Shown here one piece after another: positions 50,892 to 60,470 of a stretch of DNA of 64,000 bases (position 1 is its first letter; every line of letters starts with the position of its first letter). Origin of the DNA: Thioalkalivibrio nitratireducens DSM 14787 (lineage in GTDB: Bacteria > Pseudomonadota > Gammaproteobacteria > Ectothiorhodospirales > Ectothiorhodospiraceae); the NCBI RefSeq assembly GCF_000321415.2, contig NC_019902.2, forward strand, positions 1,116,001 through 1,180,000, in the 5' to 3' direction. A model generated the notes under the pieces. It saw only the letters and a list, made by a program, of their open reading frames with translations. It was not told the DNA's origin and searched no databases. A program made the position numbers and the translations under genes.

Positions 50892-51536
50892 ATGCGTTAC
50901 CGGATCAAGATCTGCGGCCTCACGGACCTCTCGCAGGCTCTCAACGCCGCGGCCAGCGGGGCCGATGCGATCGGGCTGGTTTTCTATTCCCGGAGCCGGC
51001 GCGCGGTGACGCTGGAACAGGCGCGCGCGATCGTCTCGGTGTTGCCGCCGTTCGTCGCCAGCGTTGCGCTGTTCGTCGATCCCGCGAATGCGGACGTGGA
51101 GGCGGTGCTGAAAACAGTGCATCCGGATTTCCTGCAGTTCCACGGGGACGAGCCGGCGCGTTTCTGCGAGTCCTTCGGGGTTCCGTACCTGAAGGCGGTG
51201 GCGATGGCGGAGCATGCCGATCCGCGTCCGGTGATGGATGCCCATCCGCGGGCTCGGGGCTTTCTGCTCGACAGTCATGGCAACGGCAAGATCGGGGGGT
51301 CCGGGGAGCGTTTCGACTGGGCCTCGATTCCGGCGGCGCTGGAACGGCCCTGGCTGCTCGCGGGCGGCCTCGACGCTGGCAACGTCGGTGCTGCGCTGGC
51401 GCAGACCGATCCCTACGGCGTGGATGTGAGTTCCGGCGTCGAGTCGGCGCCCGGACAGAAGGATGCGGCCCGGGTACGGGAATTCGTGCAGTCGGTGAGA
51501 CAGGTGGAACGTGAGCGAAATGAAACAGGCGATTGA
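50892..51536 (+). CDS. trpF: Phosphoribosylanthranilate isomerase
   Basis: TrpF isomerises phosphoribosylanthranilate in tryptophan synthesis. The 214-residue TIM barrel shows [15 protein letters not shown] at residues 6-20 (catalytic cysteine C8), [39 protein letters not shown] and [14 protein letters not shown] with the catalytic aspartate, then GVDVSSGVE. It overlaps trpB by about 26 bases, so translation is coupled. Confidence 0.96.
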   Translation: MRYRIKICGLTDLSQALNAAASGADAIGLVFYSRSRRAVTLEQARAIVSVLPPFVASVALFVDPANADVEAVLKTVHPDFLQFHGDEPARFCESFGVPYLKAVAMAEHADPRPVMDAHPRARGFLLDSHGNGKIGGSGERFDWASIPAALERPWLLAGGLDAGNVGAALAQTDPYGVDVSSGVESAPGQKDAARVREFVQSVRQVERERNETGD

Positions 51537-52731
51537 CTGGGCGGCCTTTCCGGACGCCCGTGGGCACTTCGGGCCCTACGGCGGCCGGTTCGTGGCCGAG
51601 ACGCTGATGGGAGCGCTCGAGGAATTGCAGGCGGCCTACGAGCGCTATCTGCACGACCCGGACTTTCTCGCAGAACTCGATGCCGACCTCGCGCACTTCG
51701 TCGGCCGTCCGAGCCCGCTCTATCATGCCGAACGCCTTTCGCGGGAACTGGGTGGCGCGCAGATCTACCTGAAGCGCGAGGACCTGAACCATACCGGCGC
51801 ACACAAGGTGAACAACACCATCGGCCAGGCCTTGCTGGCCAAGCGCCTCGGCAAGAATCGGATTATCGCCGAGACCGGTGCCGGGCAGCACGGCGTGGCC
51901 ACCGCGACCGTGGCGGCTCGGCTGGGGCTGGAATGCGTGGTCTACATGGGTGCGGAGGATATCCAGCGCCAGTCGCCGAATGTGTACCGGATGCGCCTGC
52001 TCGGGGCCGAGGTGGTCGCGGTCCAGTCCGGTTCGCGCACGCTGAAGGATGCGCTGAACGAGGCCATGCGCGACTGGGTGACCAACGTCGACGATACCTT
52101 CTACATCATCGGCACCGTCGCCGGGCCGCATCCCTATCCCGCGATGGTGCGCGATTTCCAGTCGGTGATCGGACGTGAGGCCCGGGCCCAGCACCTGGAG
52201 ATGACCGGCAGGCTGCCCGACGCGCTGGTTGCCTGTGTCGGCGGCGGCTCCAATGCGATCGGTCTGTTTCACCCGTTCCTGGCCGACGAGTCGGTCGCGC
52301 TGATCGGGGTCGAGGCCGCGGGCGAGGGGATCGCCACAGGCCATCATTCGGCACCGCTGTGTGCCGGGCGGCCGGGTGTATTGCATGGCAACCGGACCTA
52401 CCTGATGGAGGACGACAACGGCCAGATCATCGAGACCCATTCGATCTCTGCGGGCCTCGACTACCCGGGTGTCGGGCCTGAGCATGCCTGGCTCAAGGAC
52501 ATCGGGCGCGCCCGCTACGTGTCGGTGACCGACGACGAGGCACTGCGTGCATTCCACCGCATGACCCGTACCGAGGGCATCCTCCCGGCGCTCGAGACGA
52601 GTCACGCGATCGCCCATGCGCTGGACATCGCGCCCGCGATGCGTGCCGACCAGAGCCTGATCATCAATCTGTCCGGGCGCGGTGACAAGGATCTGAACAC
52701 CATCGCCCGCCTCGAAGGAATCGATCTGTGA
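51511..52731 (+). CDS. trpB: Tryptophan synthase beta subunit
   Basis: TrpB condenses indole and serine using PLP. The 406-residue protein has [14 protein letters not shown] at the N-terminus, the PLP lysine in [10 protein letters not shown] (about Lys99), [13 protein letters not shown], and the phosphate loop [15 protein letters not shown] 51511 or ATG 51520 could be the start; GGTGGA lies just ahead. It overlaps trpF at its start, and trpA at its end by GTGA. Confidence 0.97.
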   Translation: MSEMKQAIDWAAFPDARGHFGPYGGRFVAETLMGALEELQAAYERYLHDPDFLAELDADLAHFVGRPSPLYHAERLSRELGGAQIYLKREDLNHTGAHKVNNTIGQALLAKRLGKNRIIAETGAGQHGVATATVAARLGLECVVYMGAEDIQRQSPNVYRMRLLGAEVVAVQSGSRTLKDALNEAMRDWVTNVDDTFYIIGTVAGPHPYPAMVRDFQSVIGREARAQHLEMTGRLPDALVACVGGGSNAIGLFHPFLADESVALIGVEAAGEGIATGHHSAPLCAGRPGVLHGNRTYLMEDDNGQIIETHSISAGLDYPGVGPEHAWLKDIGRARYVSVTDDEALRAFHRMTRTEGILPALETSHAIAHALDIAPAMRADQSLIINLSGRGDKDLNTIARLEGIDL

Positions 52732-53564
52732 GCCGCATTGCCAAGCGTTTTGCCGACATCCGTGCCGCCGGCCGTGCGGCCCTGGTGCCCTACATCACCG
52801 CGGGCGATCCCGCACCGGAGGTGACCGTGCCGTTGATGCACGACCTGGTCGCTGCCGGCGCCGAGATGCTCGAGCTGGGGGTCCCGTTCTCCGACCCGAT
52901 GGCCGATGGGCCGGTGATTCAGCTGGCGTGCGAGCGGGCCCTGGCGCATGGCACCAGCCTGCGCAGCGTGTTGGAAATGGTCCGGGAATTCCGGCAGCAG
53001 GATACCCGGACGCCGGTGATCCTGATGGGGTACCTGAATCCGGTGGAACGCATGGGTGCCGAGGCCTTCGCCGCCGCGGCCGCCGCGGCCGGCGTGGACG
53101 GCGTGCTGGTGGTCGACCTGCCGCCCGAGGAAAGCGGCGACCTGACTGCTGTGCTGGAAACGGCCGGCATCGATCCCATTTTCCTGGTCGCCCCCACCAC
53201 CTCCGGCGAGCGGGTGCGGCACGTCGCGGCCGCGGCACGCGGATTCATCTACTATGTGTCCCTGAAGGGCGTGACCGGATCGCAGGCACTGGATGCCGAC
53301 GCGCTCGGTGCCCGTCTCGATTCGATCCGCGGGCTCACCGGACTGCCGCTGGGCGTGGGCTTCGGGATCCGCGACGCGGACACGGCTGCCAAGGTCGCCC
53401 GGGTGGCCGATGCGGTGGTCGTCGGAAGCGCGCTCGTGCGCCAGGTGGAACAGTATCCGGGGGATCCGGATGGCTTCCGCGCTGCCGCGGCGGCGACGGT
53501 GCGCGAAATGCGGGTAGCGATGGACGCGGCCCGCTCGGCCAACACACCGGCCAGCAGCGCCTGA
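52728..53564 (+). CDS. trpA: Tryptophan synthase alpha subunit
   Basis: TrpA cleaves indole-glycerol phosphate and channels indole to TrpB. The 278-residue barrel has [10 protein letters not shown] (residues 24-33), the catalytic Glu in [19 protein letters not shown], Asp in LVVDLPPEE, and the phosphate site GVGFGIRD and VVGSALVRQ. The GTG start overlaps the trpB stop. A run of alanine codons near residues 112-120 ([13 protein letters not shown]) is typical of GC-rich genomes. Confidence 0.97.
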   Translation: MSRIAKRFADIRAAGRAALVPYITAGDPAPEVTVPLMHDLVAAGAEMLELGVPFSDPMADGPVIQLACERALAHGTSLRSVLEMVREFRQQDTRTPVILMGYLNPVERMGAEAFAAAAAAAGVDGVLVVDLPPEESGDLTAVLETAGIDPIFLVAPTTSGERVRHVAAAARGFIYYVSLKGVTGSQALDADALGARLDSIRGLTGLPLGVGFGIRDADTAAKVARVADAVVVGSALVRQVEQYPGDPDGFRAAAAATVREMRVAMDAARSANTPASSA

Positions 53565-53598
53565 CACCGGTTGGGATCGTGAAAGACGGGAACGACGC

Positions 53599-54561
53599 AT
53601 GAGCTGGTTCGAGAAGTTGATGCCCTCGCGCATCCGCACCGACAACGCGAGCAAGCGCACGGTGCCGGAGGGCCTGTGGGTCCGCTGTGAGGGCTGCGAT
53701 GCGACGCTGTACCGGCCCGAGCTGGAACGGAACCTGGACGTCTGCCCGAAATGCGGTCATCACCGCCGTATCGGCGCACGGCGCCGCCTCGATATCTTCC
53801 TGGACGAGAATCCGCGGGAGGAGATCGGCATGGGCATCGAGGCGTCGGATGTCCTCAAGTTCCGCGACAGCAAGAAGTACCGTGATCGCCTGTCCGCGGC
53901 TCAGAAGGCGACCGGTGAGAAGGATGCGCTGATCGTGATGCGCGGTGAACTCGAGGGGGCCCCGCTGGTGGCGGCGGCTTTCGACTTTTTCTTCATGGGC
54001 GGTTCCATGGGTTCCGCGGTGGGGGAGCGTTTCGTGCGGGGGGTCGACCGGGCGCTGGAGGAGCGGATTCCGCTGGTCTGTTTTTCCGCCAGCGGCGGTG
54101 CGCGGATGCAGGAAGCGCTGTTCTCGCTGATGCAGATGGCGAAGACCAGCGCGGCGCTGGCGCGGCTGCGCGAGGCCCGGGTGCCGTTCGTGTCGGTGAT
54201 GACCGACCCGACGATGGGGGGAGTCTCGGCCAGCCTGGCGATGCTCGGGGATCTCAACGCCGCCGAGCCCAAGGCACTGATCGGCTTCGCCGGGCCTCGC
54301 GTGATCCAGCAGACGGTGCGGGAGACGCTGCCGGAAGGGTTCCAGCGTTCCGAATTCCTGCTCGAACACGGGGCCATCGATCTGATCGTCGATCGTCGCG
54401 AGATGCGCACGCAGCTGGCGTCGCTTCTCGCCATGTTGACGCACCATATCTCGCCGGCGGCGGCCGCGACATCCAAACCCGCGAGCGGCCCAGGATCCGA
54501 GGCGCCGGAAGAGCCCGCGGACACGCAGGCGCAGGCGTCCGAGCAGAAGGGGCCGGCCTGA
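53599..54561 (+). CDS. accD: Acetyl-CoA carboxylase carboxyltransferase subunit beta
   Basis: AccD forms, with AccA, the carboxyltransferase that makes malonyl-CoA for fatty acids. The 320-residue protein has the N-terminal zinc ribbon C30-C33-C49-C52 ([10 protein letters not shown]...VCPKCGHH), and the crotonase-like catalytic region [18 protein letters not shown] and [14 protein letters not shown]. The last 35 residues are an Ala/Pro/Glu-rich tail that is probably disordered. The trpA-accD-folC order is standard in Gammaproteobacteria. Confidence 0.97.
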   Translation: MSWFEKLMPSRIRTDNASKRTVPEGLWVRCEGCDATLYRPELERNLDVCPKCGHHRRIGARRRLDIFLDENPREEIGMGIEASDVLKFRDSKKYRDRLSAAQKATGEKDALIVMRGELEGAPLVAAAFDFFFMGGSMGSAVGERFVRGVDRALEERIPLVCFSASGGARMQEALFSLMQMAKTSAALARLREARVPFVSVMTDPTMGGVSASLAMLGDLNAAEPKALIGFAGPRVIQQTVRETLPEGFQRSEFLLEHGAIDLIVDRREMRTQLASLLAMLTHHISPAAAATSKPASGPGSEAPEEPADTQAQASEQKGPA

Positions 54562-54698
54562 CTACGTCGTTCCTCAGCGACTCGCGTCCCGTTCCCGTGC
54601 GTCGGCCCGGTACCGGAGCCGTCCGGCGAGTCCCGGTGTGCGGTGTGCGGCGATGCCGTGTCCCGGGAACGGGCCACGAGCAGGCATAGTTGCGGACC

Positions 54699-55991
54699 AT
54701 GCGCTTTCCCACGCTGACCGACTGGCTGGCCTGGCAGGAAACCCTGCACCCGAAGGCGATCGACCCGGGGCTCGAACGGTTGACCGGCGTGGCCGATGCG
54801 CTTCGGCTTCGCAGCGGCTCGGTCCCGAAGACGATCACCGTTGCCGGCACCAACGGCAAGGGAACGGTAGCGACGGTTCTGGCCGCGTTGCTGCGCTCGA
54901 TGGGGTTCCGCGTCGGACTGTACACCTCGCCGCATCTGCTGCATTACAACGAGCGCGTCAATATCGACGGGCGGTCGGCGACCGACGCCGAGCTCTGCCG
55001 GGCCTTCGACATCATCGATTCTGCGCGCGGGCCGGTGTCGCTGAGCTATTTCGAGTTCGGCACGCTCGCTGCGGCGCTGCTGTTCCGGGAGGCTCCGGTG
55101 GATTTCCAGATCCTGGAGGTTGGGCTGGGTGGCCGACTCGACGCCGTGAACCTATGGGATCCGGATGTCGCGGTGATCACCGGCGTGGATCTGGACCACG
55201 AGGCCTGGCTCGGGTCCGACCGGGAGTCGATCGGCCGCGAAAAGGCTGGGATCCTGCGACCCTGTCGCCCGGTGGTGCTGGGGGAGACCGATCCGCCCCG
55301 GAGCGTGCTGGACACCGCGCGCGAACTGCACGCGACAGTGTATCGGCAGGGGGCCGATTTCGGACTCGACGCGGCCGCACCCGGGTGCCGATGGACCTGG
55401 CTGGGATCGGGCCGGTCGCTCGGGCTCGGTATCACGCCAGGGTTGGCGGGTGCCCGGCAGCGCAACGTCGCGACGGCGCTGGCAGCCCTGCACGTGCTGG
55501 GTCTCCAGGACCGCTTGACGTTGGAGAGCCTGGGGACGGGCATGGCGGCGGTGCCGCCGGGCCGCCTCCAGCGCATTGCCGGCCGTCCGGAATGGCTGTT
55601 GGACGTTGCGCACAATGGCCAGGCCGCGCGCGAGCTGGCCGCCTTCCTGCAGGATCACCCGGTGCCCGGTTCGACCGTGGCGATCGTTGCCCTGATGGCG
55701 GACAAGCGGCGTCGGGTGATCTTCGAAGCGATGGGGTCCCGGGCTGGCGTCTGGATCCCGATCCGGATCCCGGGAGAGCGTGCGCTCGATCCGGGGATCC
55801 TGGCGGAGGAACTTCGAACACTGCCGGGGGCAGAAGTCGTGCACGCGGATACGGTGGCCGATGCGGTTCGTGCCGCGCGGAAATGCGCCGGACCTGACGG
55901 GCGTGTGGTGGTGTTCGGCTCGTTCCTGACCGTGCAGGCCGTGACGGAATGCCTGGCGATCGAGGCCCCGGGAGCGGATACGGGAACGTGA
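54699..55991 (+). CDS. folC: Bifunctional folylpolyglutamate / dihydrofolate synthase
   Basis: FolC adds glutamate to dihydropteroate and to folates. The 430-residue protein has the P-loop VAGTNGKGTVATVLAALL (residues about 48-65), the family segment GLYTSPHLLHYNERVNI, the omega-loop region FEFGTLAAALLF, and EVGLGGRLDAVNLWDPDVAVITGVDLDH. ATG 54699 was chosen; a TTG three codons earlier is unlikely. It lies 137 bases after accD. Confidence 0.96.
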   Translation: MRFPTLTDWLAWQETLHPKAIDPGLERLTGVADALRLRSGSVPKTITVAGTNGKGTVATVLAALLRSMGFRVGLYTSPHLLHYNERVNIDGRSATDAELCRAFDIIDSARGPVSLSYFEFGTLAAALLFREAPVDFQILEVGLGGRLDAVNLWDPDVAVITGVDLDHEAWLGSDRESIGREKAGILRPCRPVVLGETDPPRSVLDTARELHATVYRQGADFGLDAAAPGCRWTWLGSGRSLGLGITPGLAGARQRNVATALAALHVLGLQDRLTLESLGTGMAAVPPGRLQRIAGRPEWLLDVAHNGQAARELAAFLQDHPVPGSTVAIVALMADKRRRVIFEAMGSRAGVWIPIRIPGERALDPGILAEELRTLPGAEVVHADTVADAVRAARKCAGPDGRVVVFGSFLTVQAVTECLAIEAPGADTGT

Positions 55992-56191
55992 ACGGGTTCC
56001 GGCGGGGCGCGGAAAAAATCGGTTTGCACCGGTATACTGGCGGTCCCCGCTGGTGTGGGCCGCCGTCGGCGGCCCAGCGTTGGAATCGGGGTCCCGCCTA
56101 CCATGACCGTGGTCCTGCCTGCAGTGAAATTCATGCTCTTCGAATTCCATGGGGCGGCCGTGCCGCTTCCCGGTGTGGCTGACACTCCCCG

Positions 56192-56794
56192 ATGACGACC
56201 GAAGCGCCCGTGCGTTACCGGATGGTTGGAGCCGTTGTCCTGATTTTTCTGGCGGTGCTCCTGCTTCCCTGGGTATTTGACGGTGCCGGCTTCGAGGCCA
56301 TGCATGACCTCGAACGGCCGATCCCCGAACGCCCGGCATTCGTCGAACCCCGCCTGTCGCCGGCAGCTCCGCGCGCCGCAGCAGATGGCAACGCGATGCG
56401 TCCACCGGAGGATGCCATCCCCGCGCCGAAGCCGTTGGCACCTACCCCGGCGCGCCCGCCATCGCCTCCCCCCGCCGCTGCCGGTACGCTCCCTGCGCGT
56501 CCTGAGGCCGCCGCTCGGCAGCCGCATGCTCCGGCCCCCGTCGCGACAGATCGCGAGCGCGTGGGCTGGGCGGTTCAGGTCGGCAGCTTCGGGCGGGAGA
56601 CGAATGCACGCGAGCAGGCACAGCGGCTGCGCGAAGCCGGCTTCACGACCTTCGTCGAGCGCGCGAGGCCGGAAGGCCGCGAGGTGTGGCGGGTGAAGGT
56701 CGGGCCCCTGGTGCAGCGCGACGAGGCGTTGCGGCTGCGCGACGAGATCCGCTCGAAGGTGGATGTTTCGGGCATCGTCGTCGCCCATCCGTAG
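56192..56794 (+). CDS. SPOR-domain membrane protein (DedD-like)
   Basis: A 200-residue protein with one N-terminal transmembrane helix (MVGAVVLIFLAVLLLPWVF, residues 11-29), a long proline/alanine-rich linker (residues 50-120) and a C-terminal SPOR domain (WAVQVGSFGRETNAREQAQRLREAGF, VWRVKVGPLVQRDEALRL). SPOR domains bind denuded septal peptidoglycan, and DedD is a cell-division protein at this same locus (folC-dedD-cvpA-purF) in E. coli, which supports the assignment. Confidence 0.92.
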   Translation: MTTEAPVRYRMVGAVVLIFLAVLLLPWVFDGAGFEAMHDLERPIPERPAFVEPRLSPAAPRAAADGNAMRPPEDAIPAPKPLAPTPARPPSPPPAAAGTLPARPEAAARQPHAPAPVATDRERVGWAVQVGSFGRETNAREQAQRLREAGFTTFVERARPEGREVWRVKVGPLVQRDEALRLRDEIRSKVDVSGIVVAHP

Positions 56795-56942
56795 CCGCGT
56801 AAGCATGCGCCGGCAGCGGGATCGTGGGCACTCCCGCCCGCGTGCTGTAGACTACCGGCCGTTTCCCGGCCCACTGTCGGGGGGAGCGGTGGCTTCGATG
56901 TCCCCGCGCGGGACCACGCAGATAGATTGAGAGTCGAATGGC

Positions 56943-57452
56943 GTGAACTGGATAGACCTCGTTTTTGTCGCACTCATCGTCGTATCCGGGCTGATCAGCC
57001 TGTACCGGGGGTTCGTGCGGGAGATCTTCTCGCTGGCGACCTGGGTCGTGGCGATCTGGGTCGGGATCCGCTTCGCGGGGGATCTGGCCGTGCTCCTGCC
57101 GGAGGCCGTCCACGACACGACCCTTCGCCTGGGTATCGCCTTCGCGGCGCTGTTCATCCTGGTGCTGATCGTCGGCGGTATTGCAGGGGTTCTCGCGATG
57201 CGGCTGGTTCGTGGCTCAGGCCTGACCGGCACGGACCGCTCCCTCGGGGTGGTGTTCGGACTGCTGCGCGGGGTGCTGATCGTAGCCCTGCTGGTCTTCC
57301 TCGCCTCGCTCACGCTGGTGCCGGAAGAACCGTGGTGGCAGCAGAGCCGCCTGGTGCCCGAATTCGAACGCCTCGTTGCATGGCTGGTCGATCTCCTGCC
57401 CGAAGGAATTCAGGAACGCCTTCGGGATCTGGACACGGAAGTCGAGGCATGA
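56943..57452 (+). CDS. cvpA: CvpA family inner-membrane protein
   Basis: A 169-residue membrane protein with four predicted helices ([85 protein letters not shown]). CvpA is needed for colicin V production and is linked to envelope stress in enterobacteria. Its position immediately before purF is conserved. The start is GTG 56943, with a weak GAGAG element upstream. Confidence 0.95.
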   Translation: MNWIDLVFVALIVVSGLISLYRGFVREIFSLATWVVAIWVGIRFAGDLAVLLPEAVHDTTLRLGIAFAALFILVLIVGGIAGVLAMRLVRGSGLTGTDRSLGVVFGLLRGVLIVALLVFLASLTLVPEEPWWQQSRLVPEFERLVAWLVDLLPEGIQERLRDLDTEVEA

Positions 57453-57489
57453 CGGCTGTTCGGGTCCGGTGCAGCCCCGGGGAGGCTCC

Positions 57490-58995
57490 ATGTGCGGCGT
57501 CGTAGGGGTCGTCGGCGCGGCGGCGGTCAATCAGCTGCTGTACGACGCGCTCCTGGTGCTGCAGCACCGCGGCCAGGACGCGGCGGGCATCGTGACTTCC
57601 GACGAACAGGGCCGTCTGCACCTGCGCAAGGACAACGGCCTGGTGCGCGATGTGTTCAATGCCGACCATATGCGAACCCTGCTCGGGAACATGGGCATCG
57701 GTCATGTCCGCTACCCGACCGCGGGCAGTTCGAGTTCGGCCGAAGCGCAGCCGTTCTACGTGAACTCGCCGTTCGGGATCACCCTGGGTCATAACGGCAA
57801 TCTGATCAACGCGCGGGAACTGAAACAGGCGCTTTTCGCTACGGATCGCCGGCACATCAACACCGACTCGGATTCCGAGATCCTGCTGAACGTGTTTGCG
57901 CAGGAGTTGCTGCGTTTCCTCGAGGACGGTCTGACCGCCGACGCGGTGTTCAACGCCATCGCGCGCGTCCACGGGCGGGCAGAGGGTGCCTACGCGGTGG
58001 TGGGGATGATCGCCGGCCGCGGGCTGGTGGCGTTCCGGGATCCGTTCGGGATCCGTCCGCTGGTCTACGGCCGGCGCGAGACCGCGGGCGGGGTCGAGTG
58101 GATGGTGGCCTCGGAAAGTGCGGCCCTGGAGTCGCTGGGTTTCGAGCTCGAACGCGATCTCGGTCCCGGCGAGGGAATCTTCATCACCCCCGAGGGCGAG
58201 GTTTCGACCCGTGTCTGTTCGGCCAGCACGGCGCTGACGCCCTGCATTTTCGAGCACGTCTATTTCGCGCGGCCGGATTCGGTGATCGACAACATTTTCG
58301 TGCACCGCGCCCGGATGCGGATGGGTACACGGCTGGGACAGAAGATCCGCAGGGTATGGCCGGATCACGACATCGACGTGATCGTGCCGATCCCGGACAC
58401 GGGTCGCACCGTGGCCCTGGAAATGGCGCACGAACTGGGGATCAAGTACCGCGAGGGGTTCATCAAGAACCGGTATATCGGGCGCACTTTCATCATGCCC
58501 GGACAGACGACGCGGCGGAAATCGGTGCGCCAGAAGCTGAACGCGATCAGCCTCGAATTCCGGGGCAAGAACGTGATGCTGGTCGACGACTCGATCGTGC
58601 GCGGGACCACCTCGCGCGAGATCGTGCTGATGGCCCGCGAGGCCGGTGCACGCAAGGTCTACTTCGCATCGGCCGCGCCACCGGTGCGGTTTCCCAATGT
58701 TTACGGCATCGACATGCCGGCCGCGGACGAACTCATCGCGCATGACCGGGACGAGGACGCGGTCTGTACCGCGATCGCCGCCGACCGGCTGATCTACCAG
58801 GATCTCGGCGATCTGGTCGCGGCGGTGCAGCGGGGGAATCGAGACATCGAGCGTTTCGATTGCTCGGTATTCACCGGCGAGTACGTGACCGGCCTCGCGC
58901 CCGGTTATCTCGATTACCTGGCGTCCCTGCGCGGCGAGGGGACGGTATCCGAATCGGTGGCTGGTGAGGTCCTGGACCTGGCCAACAAGAAATGA
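57490..58995 (+). CDS. purF: Amidophosphoribosyltransferase
   Basis: PurF makes phosphoribosylamine from PRPP and glutamine, the first step of purine synthesis. The 501-residue protein has Cys2 as the N-terminal nucleophile (MCGVVGVVG), the glutaminase segments [10 protein letters not shown] and [20 protein letters not shown], and the PRPP motif [14 protein letters not shown] near residue 362. ATG 57490 follows GGGGAGG. No propeptide precedes Cys2, as in the E. coli type. Confidence 0.97.
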   Translation: MCGVVGVVGAAAVNQLLYDALLVLQHRGQDAAGIVTSDEQGRLHLRKDNGLVRDVFNADHMRTLLGNMGIGHVRYPTAGSSSSAEAQPFYVNSPFGITLGHNGNLINARELKQALFATDRRHINTDSDSEILLNVFAQELLRFLEDGLTADAVFNAIARVHGRAEGAYAVVGMIAGRGLVAFRDPFGIRPLVYGRRETAGGVEWMVASESAALESLGFELERDLGPGEGIFITPEGEVSTRVCSASTALTPCIFEHVYFARPDSVIDNIFVHRARMRMGTRLGQKIRRVWPDHDIDVIVPIPDTGRTVALEMAHELGIKYREGFIKNRYIGRTFIMPGQTTRRKSVRQKLNAISLEFRGKNVMLVDDSIVRGTTSREIVLMAREAGARKVYFASAAPPVRFPNVYGIDMPAADELIAHDRDEDAVCTAIAADRLIYQDLGDLVAAVQRGNRDIERFDCSVFTGEYVTGLAPGYLDYLASLRGEGTVSESVAGEVLDLANKK

Positions 58996-59028
58996 GGCCG
59001 GCAGGGACGTGGTTGGTGCCAGCCCGGG

Positions 59029-59622
59029 ATGGCTCCGGTCGTGGCGGCTGCTGAACCGAGCACCCCGAGCACCGGCTGGCTCGAGCAGGTGGTCAGCGCT
59101 GCGCTGGGCCGAGAGCCGCAGGGCTGGAGCCGGCCGGTGCTCGTCGTGCGTGTCGACGAACAGCGCCTCTATGTCTGGGAGGACGGGCGGGTGGTCGAGA
59201 CGTTCCCGGTCTCGACCGCGGCGCGCGGGACCGGAAACCGGGATGGGAGCCTGCAGACCCCGCTCGGGCTGCACCGGGTGGCACGCAGGATCGGAGACGG
59301 CGTGCCCTGCGGCACGATCTTCCGCGGCCGCGTGCCGACCGGCACCGTCGCCCGGATCCTGCAGGATCCGGGCGCATCAAGTGCACTTGATGCGATCACT
59401 TCGCGAATCCTCTGGCTCGAAGGGTTGGAACCCGGCCTGAACCGCGGCGGGGAGGTTGACAGTTTCTCGCGCTATATCTACCTGCACGGAACCGACGAGG
59501 AAGGGCGGATCGGGACGCCTGCATCGCACGGATGCATCCGCCTGCGCAACCAGGACATGATCACGCTGTTTGCCCGCGTACCCTTGAACTCGCTGGTCTC
59601 GATCGTCGAGATCTCCCGCTGA
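59029..59622 (+). CDS. L,D-transpeptidase (YkuD family)
   Basis: A 197-residue YkuD-domain protein with the catalytic motif SHGCIRLRN (Cys169) and upstream HGTDEEGRIGTPA; the beta-strand VDEQRLYVWEDGRVVETFPVS opens the domain. These enzymes form 3-3 peptidoglycan crosslinks or attach lipoproteins. I see no classical signal peptide from ATG 59029 (MAPVVAAAEPSTPSTG), which is odd for an envelope enzyme; the domain is small and covers the C-terminal 150 residues. Confidence 0.87.
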   Translation: MAPVVAAAEPSTPSTGWLEQVVSAALGREPQGWSRPVLVVRVDEQRLYVWEDGRVVETFPVSTAARGTGNRDGSLQTPLGLHRVARRIGDGVPCGTIFRGRVPTGTVARILQDPGASSALDAITSRILWLEGLEPGLNRGGEVDSFSRYIYLHGTDEEGRIGTPASHGCIRLRNQDMITLFARVPLNSLVSIVEISR

Positions 59623-59827
59623 CCCGGACGCCGGGCGGAGAAGCCGGGGTGCCTGGCTGTTCACCCGCGCGGAACCCTCCTGACGATTCGTTGCTCCAAA
59701 TCCTACCGATTTCCTTGACGTCAGCATCGGACGGGTCAGTGGCGACCATGGTGCCCCATGCCGTCCGTCACGATCACATGGTGGAAATGTGGGATTTCGT
59801 CATGGGCCTGCAAAAATGGTGGAATTA

Positions 59828-59850
59828 TTCTTGAGCGGGATGGTCAAGAA
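59828..59850. promoter_or_regulatory. Inverted repeat upstream of iscR
   Basis: TTCTTGA and TCAAGAA, with perfect seven-base arms and a nine-base spacer, lie 73 bases before the iscR start. It may be an operator, possibly for IscR itself or another regulator, although it does not clearly fit the known IscR type 1 site. The remainder of this 300-base gap shows no gene. Confidence 0.4.
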
Positions 59851-59922
59851 AGCTGGAACGGATTCGAAGTAGGAAACGTAACGCGTTCTCTCAACCCTCG
59901 CCAATCCTCGGAGGCGACGTTT

Positions 59923-60399
59923 ATGAAGTTGTCAACCAAGGGCCGCTACGCGGTCACTGCCATGATGGACCTGGCCATCCACGATCGCATCGGGCCGGTC
60001 ACGTTGGCCGATATCTCGCACTGCCAGGGCATCTCGCTGTCGTATCTGGAACAGCTGTTCGCCAAGCTGCGCAAGGCGGGGCTGGTCGAGGGCGTGCGAG
60101 GGCCGGGTGGCGGTTACCGGCTGGCCAAGCGCGCGGATGAGATCAGCATCGCCAATATCATTATGGCGGTCGACGAGTCCGTCGACGTCACGCGCTGCAA
60201 GGGGCAGAAGGACTGCCAGCAGGGCGAGCGCTGCCTGACCCATGAACTCTGGGATGACCTGAGCCAGCAGCTCTACGATTTCCTGGACGGGATCACGTTG
60301 GCACAATTCGCCAACCGTCCCGAGGTGCAGAAGGTGGCGCGCCGCCAGGACGAGCGCCGGGCGCGACACCACTTTATTTTCCGACACGACGCAGCCTGA
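59923..60399 (+). CDS. iscR: Rrf2-family Fe-S regulator IscR
   Basis: A 158-residue Rrf2 regulator that senses Fe-S cluster status. The winged helix ([49 protein letters not shown]) and the [2Fe-2S] ligands C92, C98, C104 and H107 ([20 protein letters not shown]) match E. coli IscR exactly in spacing. ATG 59923 follows GGAGG. Unusually, no iscS/iscU genes follow; a terminator lies 36 bases after the stop, so iscR is monocistronic here. Confidence 0.93.
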   Translation: MKLSTKGRYAVTAMMDLAIHDRIGPVTLADISHCQGISLSYLEQLFAKLRKAGLVEGVRGPGGGYRLAKRADEISIANIIMAVDESVDVTRCKGQKDCQQGERCLTHELWDDLSQQLYDFLDGITLAQFANRPEVQKVARRQDERRARHHFIFRHDAA

Positions 60400-60435
60400 C
60401 GACCCGGACCGCGTCCGGGGAAGCGGCGGGAGCGA

Positions 60436-60470
60436 CGCCGCCGGGGCCAAAACCCCGGCGGCGCCTTTTC
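60436..60470 (+). terminator. Rho-independent terminator after iscR
   Basis: CGCCGCCGGGG (60436-60446) pairs perfectly with CCCCGGCGGCG (60453-60463) around the loop CCAAAA, followed by CCTTTTC. The 11-base stem directly follows iscR and, on the other strand, the end of the convergent transglutaminase gene, so it may serve both. Confidence 0.9.

Noticed and set aside
57310-59274. 654-residue minus-strand open frame opposite purF
   Set aside because: purF has all catalytic motifs; the opposite frame has none.
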